This document shows positions 54,970 to 64,000 of a DNA stretch of 64,000 nucleotides, piece after piece. The first letter of the stretch is position 1; each line of letters begins with the position of its first letter. The notes under the pieces are model-generated. The model made no database searches and was not told the DNA's origin. It saw only the letters and a list, made by a program, of their open reading frames with translations. The DNA comes from Ilyonectria destructans (lineage: Eukaryota > Ascomycota > Sordariomycetes > Hypocreales > Nectriaceae). The DNA lies in contig JAHEWK010000006.1 of the NCBI GenBank assembly GCA_020740775.1, forward strand, positions 868,001 to 932,000. The letters are read 5' to 3'. The translations under genes were made by a program, and so were the position numbers.

Positions 54970-56694
54970 TCAAAGAGACGGCATCCCGTCGCTCCTCGCG
55001 CTGAATACTATCCTCCCTTCGAACCAAGTCTGCAAGACCTTTGCGTCCTTGAAACGCCCTTCGCTCAAGTCTTGATTGACAGCAATAAAGTTTGCCTTCT
55101 TTCCAACCTCGATGCTGCCGGTTCTATGGCTTGCACCAACGGCTTCGGCCCCACCCAGCGTGATGACTCGACAAAGGATCCGGCCACCTCGTTGGAGATT
55201 TGTTAAGCCGCCATCGTCTGTAATATTATCTCCTTCCAATCCGTGGACCTTTTCGACGATCCCGGCCAGAGCAGGAAAGAGTTCTGGAGTGGGTACAACG
55301 GCCCAATCCGAGCCTATGGTCATGAGTGTATTTGAGGAAAGAAAGCCGTTAAAGTTCCAGTTGCCTAAGTGCGGGACTGAGTCAAAGAGAAACGGCTGAT
55401 GAAATATCGCTGGAGACATCTCAGCAGTGATTCGCAAAGGAGCGAAGCGCCTTATGTCATCTAATAAGCACATTAGTAAAGCCGCCGATTAATAAATGTT
55501 GACCAGTAAATCCTTACCAGCATGAACAGAGTTACAATGGGCAATCTCATGTCTAGGGCCATCCTTGTTTGATTCTCGGAGCTTCTCGATGACCTCCAGA
55601 GCCATTCTGACGCTTCCTTCACCCGCAGCGTGAAGCTTACACGTCATGCCTCTCGAGTCAAACAATTTCATACGTGTGAGAAGCGTTTCTCTGTCAACGT
55701 ATATGTTTTCTTGACACGTACGACCCTCCTCATCGAGGTCGGCTTGTGTCAGATGAGGTGGGATCGGCGCCCCGTCCAAGACGAACTTGACAAACTGAGG
55801 GTGAATATGTTTGGTTCTGAAACCCTCAGCAATATTCAGCAGGCAAATCAGACTTTCTTCACTCTCTTCGGCGAAAACCGCGGGAGCGCTCATAATGTGT
55901 GTATACATGTCCAAGTTGAGCCTGTTCTCAGACTCTAACTCATGCAATGCGTGCAAGTAGGCGGTGTTTGCAATTGCCTCCTGGGCGGACGTAATTCCGT
56001 AACGATGACAGACAGAGATGCCATGCTCGAGAGCCCGTTTGACGTGAGCTAGGACTGGTTTTGGCAAGTTATCCCAGACCAATCCCGTAGCTGATTCCAG
56101 CAACTCGCCAGTCAATGTACCATCTGATCGCCGAACAAAGGCACCGGCAGGAGGGTCAACGATGGAATCGTCGATCCCGAGTCTCTTCAAGGCCGCAGTA
56201 TTAAGCAAAAGCTTATGAGCCGAGATTTCTCGTAGAAAAACGGGCTGGTCTGGCCAAATACCGTCAAGGTACCGCCGGTCAGGAATTGAATCGGGGAAGT
56301 TGAACGCTCCGTAAGAGTTGCCAATGACCCAATCATCTCTGACGCCATAGTAAGAACACATGCAATGTCCGTGGTGCAATTTTTCTCCAATCTTGCTGTC
56401 GGGTATTTCCAAATCCATGGCGCTCTCATTCAGCTGCATGGTGCTGCCCATGTACATATGCGAGTGAGCATCGTGGATGCCAGGCATCACAAACTTCTGT
56501 CGTAGATCAAACTGTACAAGCATTCGCTTCTTGGCGATTGAAAGAATTTCTGCATCTGACCCAACTGCTTCAAAAATTCCGGTCGCGGTGACAATGAATG
56601 CCTCAGCCCATGGCTGTTGTTTGTTGATGGTGTAGACGCGGCCATTAAAGTAAGCCACAGAATTGGCAAGGCTTTTCGACGAAAGAGTGGTCAT
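54970..56694 (-). CDS. YtcJ-like amidohydrolase (amidohydrolase_3 family), two exons
   Basis: Exons 56694-55518 and 55460-54970 join in frame (donor GTAAGG, acceptor TATTAG) to 555 residues. Metal-binding motifs of the metal-dependent hydrolase barrel are present: MPGIHDAHSHMYMG (His-x-His), LHAAGEGSVRMALE, HEIAHCNSVHAD, and MTIGSDWAVVPTP with the catalytic-type Asp. The C-terminal return strand is GSIEVGKKANFIAVNQDLSE. There is no signal peptide. Family members hydrolyse amides, formamides or cyclic amides, and fungal YtcJ-like enzymes are mostly uncharacterised. Its promoter faces the spacer with CTCCGGCGG inverted repeats. Confidence 0.9.
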
Positions 56695-58512
56695 CTTGGA
56701 TAGAGAGTAGATTTAATATTTGATACTGGTGTGGATGATTCAAGTACAGATAATTCGAATGGATTGGTGTCTGGTCTTATATGTCTCATTCCCATTCCCC
56801 AGTTGAGCCTTGTTAATACTTTTGCCGAGTTAATTACGTGCCAGTAACTCTTATCACCATCCCGCCAGTACTAACAAACTTAGATTCTTTACACGTCACC
56901 AGTTGCCATTGGCTCGTCAATATTAAGGCGCATTAAAGGGCATCCCGAGCTGAGATGCAATGCTCCGGCGGAGCATCGTTAGAAGCCTCACACGCGTTTT
57001 TTCCTCTTACGCTCTAAATCACTGGTACTGTTGCCAATCTCGAAGGATGATTGGCTGTGTGAACACGCGTGACTGAACCCTCCGGCGGGAGATCTTCTTG
57101 AGACCCTCACACCGTCTCCCATCTCATCAGCCTCAATCCACCATCTAGTGTGGGGTCATCTTAACAGATCTTCCGCCGGAGGTTCTAACCCCACATGCTA
57201 GCACTAATCCCATTTCATCTGCTTCCTCGCATCACCATCGCTGGAAACGAATCTGGGGGGTTTGGTTCCTGTGCAGAGTCTCTAGAATCATATTTCAGTT
57301 GCATCACGATTGCTAGGCGTGGTGTTTGTATACTCTCCCAATAGCTGACATTTACCCTATACACGTGAAGAGGCAGTCAGTGCTCACGTTTTGGTGTGCC
57401 CCTCAGAATCTTTCAAAGCAGCTAAGAGCGAGGATCCTCCTGCATTTTGACTTTCTTCAAGCTGATTGATGCGTGCATCAGTAGCTTAAAGACTCTAATA
57501 TCCTGTGTAACTCGTAGCCGAGGCACAGGGAGACCTTTTGGTGTAATGGCTCAAGGCCTACCTCTCCTTTTTTGTATCACCGATGAATAAATAAATTCCT
57601 CGGCTTTGGCTGATTACTTGCGACCAAACTCAATACAATATGGGCGCATAGTTGAGATATTATCTTCGTAACAAAATGGCAAAGCTGCACCCTATTGCTT
57701 CGCATTCAATCCCGTACTTAATAATATCTCCTTGACTATAAATACAGCCTATGATTGTATTACGGACTGTAGTTTATCCCACTCCGGCCTTCGATACGAA
57801 ATACGAGACGGGTAAGCAGAGTCCCGCCGCACAACCATCATAGCGTGATTATACGTGTTTATTGACCCATTGCGCGGCCTTATCTGGCAGGTCGCAAGTG
57901 GAGACTTCGGGGACTTCTTGACACCTCGTTCATTGGCCAATCGCGTGGCCCAGAACTGAGGTACTTTAGGAAGCTGCAAGCCAGGAGCGGACCTTCCTAT
58001 TCAGGCGACAAGAGTTGCCTTCTCCATCGGACTCCGGAATTTTGCTGCATCAACAGCAGGAGCAAAGGGGATGAAGATGTCAAAACCTTTGCATAGGGCG
58101 ATGGGAGGAGGTTTATTGGGGTGGTAGTACAGATTGCTCTTAATGTCTATTCACTAATAATCTTGAATTTCGCTCTCTTTTTCTAAATCTCACCTAAGTT
58201 GTAAATGATCCTGGCACAGAATCTTACAGTGGAGTGTACCTAGACCAGACCACTACGCCGCACCCGGTCATCATTTAATTAGCGACATAACAAAAGAACC
58301 TCGCATGATAACACTTGCATCATCGCAGTTTCTTCCTACATCTTTTCCCAACACGGGAACTTGTTTGCCTCCGGACGACCAACGTACTTATCTACCAGCT
58401 TTTCCCGTGCGGCGAACTTGGCCAGGATCTCAATCCGCGCTTGCAAGGACTAACCGCTGCTTGCACCGCGGCAAATCAGGTTGCATCAAAAGCCGAGTGT
58501 TGGGAGTCCAAG
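56695..58512. other. 1.8-kb intergenic with inverted-repeat element
   Basis: Divergent spacer between the amidohydrolase and the ABC transporter. It contains three related CTCCGGCGG units (56960-57190) described separately. The rest shows no gene. The transporter's frame is open upstream of its chosen ATG back to about 58315. Confidence 0.45.
56960..57190. repeat. Three CTCCGGCGG repeat units, two in inverted arrangement
   Basis: Unit 1 holds the perfect 17-bp palindrome ATGCTCCGGCGGAGCAT (56960-56976). Unit 2 (from about 57075) reads GAACCCTCCGGCGGGAGATC and continues to CCTCACAC. Unit 3, on the other strand ending about 57190, reads GAACCTCCGGCGGAAGATCT and continues to CCCCACAC. Units 2 and 3 thus form imperfect ~40-bp inverted repeats about 115 bp apart end to end. 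This fits a MITE-like or fold-back element. The CGG cores could alternatively bind zinc-cluster proteins. Confidence 0.6.
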
Positions 58513-61500
58513 ATGCCCTTTTCCACTGGAGAGGAGAACTTGCTGCAGCTGAACCAGGAGGACTTTGACTTCAACGTACAATTCGAGCAACTGTTCTTCT
58601 CCATCATCCCGTCTGCCTTGTTCATCGTAACGTCATTATGGCGGACGCTATCCCAGGCACGGAAGCCCACCGTGGTGAATGCTCCGTTTTTTCAACTTGT
58701 CAAATTGGTACGCTCCTGCTAGGTTACGTGTGCAGTGTGAAATGCTGATTAAACTCCCGTAGGGTGCCATAACGACCTATGTCGGGCTTGAACTGGCACT
58801 CCTCATCTTGGTTGCGGTTGGGTCGTTCCATGTAACCAGCATTTTTATCGCTTCCTCGGTCCTTAAGCTTGTGTCGGCCTTTTTCATGATCACGCTGAGT
58901 CTTGTCGATCACAGCAAGAGCCCAAGGCCGTCCGTGCTACTGAACAGCTATTTGTTTTTGACTCTTCTCCTGGACGCGACGCAGGCAAGGACGCTGTTCC
59001 TGTCATCGGGCGACAAGCCCGAGCTCACCTACAGCAGTCTCTTCAGTGCTGCTATAGCTGTAAAGGTTGGAATATTGGTATTGGAAGCCCAACGAAAATC
59101 CAGATGGGTAAGCTGGGATGACAAGGAGCACAGCCCAGAGGAGACGAGCGGTATCTTCTCTCTTGGGGTTTTCTTCTGGCTTAACAAGCTCTTCCTTGAG
59201 GGATACAACAAAATCTTGACGATAAAGGACCTTTACCCGCTTGATAGCACTTTGGATGGCAGATCGCTCCACGAGGAGTTCTCTAAGCACATGGATTACT
59301 CTAAACTGAAGGGCGACAAATTCGGTCTTTTGAAGGTGCTGATGCGCACGCTGAAAGTGCCTCTCCTGCTTCCGATATTTCCACGCCTGGCACTTCTCGG
59401 TTTCACGTTTTGCCAACCTTTTTTCCTCGAAAAGTTGCTGCATCACCTATCCAAGTCTGAAGTTGAGGCCAACGTTGGATACGGCTTCATCGGCGCCAGC
59501 GTATTGATTTACTCCGGCATTGCCATCTCCACAGCCCTCTGCTGGTATAGTGCCCGCCAAGGTCTTAATGACAAGATACGCCACTTATACATGCATACAG
59601 GTACTTCCATCACCGAATGCGGGCTATGGCAAGGTCGATACTAGTCACAGAGACATTTATCAACGCCACAAAAGCTCCTCTCGGAACTGGCGATGACAGC
59701 GCTGCGCTTACTCTAATGAGCACGGACATAGAGCGAATCGATATGGGCTTCAGGCCGCTGCACGACATTTGGGCGAGCATTATCCAGGTGGCTCTAGCTA
59801 GTTGGATGTTGTACAACCAACTTGGCGTCGTCTTCGTCGCACCAATTGGCGTTGTCATAGTCTGCTTCACCGGACTGGTGATCTTGATGAATTTCACTGG
59901 GGACTCCCAGAGGGCCTGGATGGCAGGAGTCCAGAAGCGTGTCGGTCTGACGGCCACGGTTATCGCCAGCATGAAGAACCTGAAGATGTCTGGCCTTTCT
60001 GTTGCTGTCGGTGACTTTGTGCAGAAGCTCCGTGTGGATGAGTTGGCATCGGGGTCACGATTCCGCAAGATTGTCATCATTGCGGCGCTCTTCGCTTTCA
60101 TTCCCCTGCTGGTCAGCCCACCACTGACCTTTGCATTCGCTCAACGAACACTGGATGCCGCAAAGATGTTCACCAGTCTTTCATACCTTTTGCTTCTGAC
60201 GAACCCGTTGTCGCAGATCTTCCAATCCGTCCCCCAGGTCCTCGCTGGGCTGGCCTGTTTGGGCCGAATCCAAGCCTTCTTGGAGTGCGAGACTCGACAT
60301 GATTTTCGGCAAGTTCTTGCTGATATGAAACGGAGTTCGGAGAAGGCCAGAGAGGATCCCGACTCAGACCTGGACTTGGCGCATCCTGTTGTCATCGAGA
60401 ACGGAAATTTCGGCTGGGAAGCAGACAAGTTCGCACTACAGAACGTCAACGCTCGAGTAGTCAAGTCCTCGCTCACTATAGTCGTCGGACCAGTTGGCTC
60501 GGGTAAATCTACGCTCTGCAAGGCGCTACTCGGAGAGATTCCTTTCAGCGAAGGCAGTGTCATTTTGAGCACCAGGTTTCCCCACGTTGGATTCTGCGAC
60601 CAAACCGCGTTCCTCTCAAACGGGTCGATCAGAGAGAATATCATAGGATTCTCCCCATTCGATAACGAGAGATATTCTGAGGTGATCGAGGCCACGGCTC
60701 TGGGCTTCGACTTGGACACACTCCCACAAGGCGACAGAACGAATGTTGGATCTGATGGGATCACGTTGTCCGGTGGCCAGAAACAGCGCGTTTCTCTCGC
60801 CCGAGCCCTGTATTTGCAATCCGATCTGCTCGTGCTAGACGACATCTTCAGTGGTCTAGATGCAGACACCGAGGAGCAGGTATTCCGACAAGTCTTCGGA
60901 CCAGATGGGCTCCTCCGACGTCGACGCTCTACGGTTGTATTGTGCACCCACAGCATCAGACACCTGCCCGCGGCTGACTACATTATCGCGCTTGGAGGTG
61001 GGACCGTTGCCGAGCAAGGCACCTTTGATAACTTGGTGACTCTCCAAGGATATGTTCAGCGTCTGGGATTGAAAAACTCTTCCGACAGTGATGCTTCGTC
61101 GGAGAAAACTGCGTCAAAGAAGAGCGTCCGAGAATCGAAGCCGCAATTGCTCCACATGACGACGACCAACGCTTCAACCCTGGCGTCGGAAACAGATGAA
61201 TCACGGAAAATGGGCGATAAAACCGTATACACGCATTACTTCAAGAGCGTGGGGTGGGCCGTGGTAGGGTCTAGTTTGTGCTTCTCTGCGCTTTGGGGTT
61301 TCTTCACCAACTTTCCAACCATTTGTGAGTGAGCTTTTTCTGCAAGCGGCAGGACCCCCGACCGGCTTGGAAATTCATTCACAAGAATGAAGCTCGTACT
61401 GAACTCCAGAAGCCTCCATGAGCATTGCTAACTGATGCCACTTTCAGGGCTCACATACTGGTCCGATGACGTCTACTCGGACCATCCAACTCACAGTTAC

Positions 61501-63463
61501 GCTTACTACGCCGGGATATACGCTTTGCTTCAAATTTGCGCTATGCTATCGCTACTTCTTCTCGGCATTGCCATCTTTATTGTCTCTGTGAGGAGAGCAG
61601 GCGCGAGTCTCCATCAGGATGCTTTGCGAACACTGATTCGAGCACCACTCCGCTTTTTCACCGCAACGGACACTGGTGTGGTGACGAATTTGTTTTCACA
61701 AGATCTGAATCTTATAGATACAGAGCTGCCAAATGCACTATTGAATACTTTGTTTTGTGTAAGTTTCTAATTGGACACCAAGTGGGAGTCGGCAGTGACA
61801 TTGTCGCTTGTCCTTGGACAGCTCGAGAGAGAAACAGTCATGTCTAACAAGGAACTCGCAGGTATTTTCAGCACTTGGTCAAGCAGCAGTTATGCTTACT
61901 ACGTCTCCGTATATGGCCATAAGCTACCCGTTCCTCTGCATCCTGATGTATATCGTGCAAAGGTTCTACCTGCGGACTTCCCGGCAGCTCAGGTTACTGG
62001 ACCTCGAGGCAAAAAGCCCCTTGTAGTAAGTCTTCTGCCCCCTGCTGTGCAATTGCTATGCTTTATACTAATATGCATCCTTTAGCACGCATTTCCTAGA
62101 CACTGTGAAAGGCATTGCAACCCTGAGAGCTTTCGGTAAGTAACCCGGAAATCACGGCAGAGGTTTCATAAACTACTGAGACATTCCTATTACACATGGC
62201 GATGTTCATTTGACCTCAAAGACACTGCTAATACATAGGGCACGTAGGCTTTGTTCCCGACGATATCCTAAAGAACGCTCGCTTGATCAACTCCAACCAG
62301 CGACCCGCTTATCTCCTGGCAATGATTCAACAGTGGCTCAACCTCGTTCTTGACCTCGTAGTCATGGTAATGGCTGCGGTCCTAACGACCCTTGCGGTTC
62401 GACTTCACTCCAACGCTGGGTTCGCCGGCGCTTCCTTGGTCTCCCTCATGAGTTTTGGAGAGAGCCTTTCAGGCATTGTCATATTCTACACGAAGCTAGA
62501 AACCTCCATTGGGGCGATAGCCAGACTTAAGGCGTTCAACGACAACGTAAAGCCCGAGGATAAAGATGAAGAGGACATTGTTCCTGCCGAAGAGTGGCCG
62601 CATCGTGGTGTGGTGGAATTGAAGGGTGTATCCGCGAGTTATGGGTAAGAGAAATATCTTGACGAATCTCACGTCACATCGCGTACAAAGCTAACGCCCC
62701 AAGTAGTGCGGAAGACCAAACTGAGGGCACACCTAAGTTAGCCCTCCGCGATATCAATCTGACGATCACCTCGGGCGAGAAAGTCGCTATCTGTGGCCGC
62801 ACCGGCAGCGGCAAGTCCAGTCTCATCGCTCTTCTCCTCAAGCTCCTCGATCCGCTCTCGGAGACATCAGAGAACGTGGTAATCGACAATACGCCGCTCC
62901 ACCGCATTAACCGGCCCGCGCTGCGTCAACGCATAATTGCAGTGCCCCAGGAAGCCGTATTCTTGCCCGAAGGGTCTACTTTCCAAGATAACTTAGATCC
63001 GTTCAACGTTTCAAAGCCTGAGGAGTGTCAATCCGTCCTTGCGGCCGTGAAACTGTGGCAATTTGTCCTGGAGCGCGGCGGCCTGGATGCAGGCATGAAT
63101 GCGGCAACTCTCAGTGCGGGACAGCGGCAGCTCATGTCGCTTGGGCGCGCACTGCTGAGACGACGCATCCGGGCGCGCAATCTGGCCTTAGGGGCCGGTG
63201 GCTCAGAGTGCGGTATTCTGTTGTTGGATGAGGTGAGCTCCAGTGTCGACCACGAGACAGAGCACGTTATGCAGGAGATTATCAAGGCAGAATTTAGCGA
63301 TTACACGGTAGTGGCGGTTAGCCATCGGCTGGATATGATTATGGATTTCGATAGGGTCGTTGTCATGGATATGGGAGAGATTGTCGAGATTGGGAATCCC
63401 ATGGTGTTAGCTGCAGAGGATGGAACTAGGTTTGGAGACTTGGTGAAGGCTGGGGCGAAGTAG
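58513..63463 (+). CDS. ABCC-type (MRP-like) full-length ABC transporter, eight exons
   Basis: Exons 58513-58707, 58763-59544, 59601-61324, 61448-61758, 61862-62022, 62086-62135, 62239-62644 and 62707-63463 join in frame to 1,461 residues. ATG 58513 begins MPFSTGEENL, before a TMD0 with FDFNVQFEQLFFSIIPSALF typical of fungal ABCC proteins. NBD1 has Walker A GPVGSGKST, signature LSGGQKQR and Walker B LLVLDDIFS, with Asp where the catalytic Glu would be, as usual in this subfamily. NBD2 has GRTGSGKSS, LSAGQRQL, ILLLDEVSS and the H-loop SHR, so it is the hydrolysing site. Exon joins restore TALCWYFHHRM and SPLFTHFLDTVKGIATLRAF. It is expected to export conjugates or metabolites across the vacuolar or plasma membrane. 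The substrate is unknown. One 103-nt intron (61759-61861) is longer than the rest. Confidence 0.92.
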
Positions 63464-64000
63464 AAATACATGTTAGAGAGTAGATTGGTATCGTATCCGT
63501 TGCTGGGGTCAATATTTTGGGAGTGCGAGGGCTGGTGTTAGAAGTAATGTACTTCAAAGGCATGCAGATACAACTATTCCCATGTCTTCTCTCCTCTATT
63601 TTCTATGCTTGTTTCCTTTATGTTATGATGGAGATGCCCGATACTAGAATCCCCTCATTTCCTAGTTAAATTGTTGAGCACGCCTTCTTCTCTGGCTATC
63701 TACCAGCCCGACCTCGCTTCTCTTGTGGCGTTTTGCAGTCGGGATGTTCCCTACAGGAAATATGGGACCGGATATGTGTTGCGGTAGTAATGGCCCGTTG
63801 GTTGGAGGCCGGTTAGCATACCCCATTGTCATGCAGATTCAGCTTGGCTTGGCTATCTGGGCTGCTTATTTGTGAGACATCGGCAGTTTCACAGGGCACG
63901 ATGCTTTCGACAAATACTATGTACGTTCACTTGTCATCATGTCAGGCCTGAATAATCTTCAGTCTTACTTATTAGGGTTTAAAAACATAAGCCCATCGCT
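63464..64000. other. Downstream flank, nothing recognised
   Basis: About 540 bp after the transporter stop. No domain-bearing frame was seen before the window ends. Confidence 0.35.

Noticed and set aside
58315..58512. Extended N-terminus of the ABC transporter
   Set aside because: The frame is open, but the extra 66 residues are Cys- and Arg-rich and unlike ABCC N-termini. ATG 58513 fits the family better.
1..64000. tRNA or rRNA genes
   Set aside because: A visual search for the GTTCGAATC-type B-box with acceptor stems found no convincing candidate. A dedicated scan could still find one.

Overview
This window is nuclear DNA of a filamentous ascomycete (Pezizomycotina). The evidence is spliceosomal introns of about 50-100 bp with GT..AG ends and CTRAY-type branch sites, five Zn2Cys6 regulators, MFS and ABC transporters, a HET-domain protein and a PNP-NACHT-ankyrin NLR. 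I cannot fix the genus from sequence alone. The gene mix (metabolic mini-clusters, incompatibility-type genes, relics, AT-rich blocks) looks like accessory or subtelomere-like DNA rather than a core housekeeping region. All exon coordinates were spliced by eye and checked for reading frame. Region 1 (0-11.5 kb) is a probable catabolic or detoxification cluster: a Zn2Cys6 regulator broken by a TGA exactly at its fourth zinc-binding cysteine, a divergent Baeyer-Villiger monooxygenase, a four-exon YjlB-like cupin, a second Zn2Cys6 regulator and a DHA1-type MFS exporter. The last two share a promoter with four copies of a 13-bp CTCCGATCCTCCG motif. Region 2 (12-18 kb) has a DUF6594-type membrane protein, an unrecognised small protein, a monocarboxylate-type MFS permease and a Gfo/Idh/MocA oxidoreductase. 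Region 3 (19.6-33 kb) is a fructan and sugar module: an exo-inulinase and an endo-inulinase transcribed away from each other across 3.1 kb with inverted CreA-type sites, then an AT-rich, relic-filled stretch, a Zn2Cys6 regulator whose 5' end is unclear, and a GH31 glycosidase. Region 4 (34-52 kb) is rich in self/non-self recognition-type genes: an F-box/ankyrin protein, a 1,388-residue PNP-NACHT-ankyrin NLR with a recently homogenised repeat array, a HET-domain protein and a decayed ankyrin gene. An ACS-type MFS permease and a Zn2Cys6 regulator sit among them. Region 5 (53-64 kb) holds a Zn2Cys6 regulator, a YtcJ-like amidohydrolase, a spacer with inverted CTCCGGCGG repeats that look like a small non-autonomous element, and a full-length ABCC transporter in eight exons. 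The likeliest points of new interest are the TGA-for-Cys regulator, the repeated 13-bp promoter motif, the homogenised NLR array, the dispersed repeat found in two promoters, and the inverted-repeat element at 57 kb.
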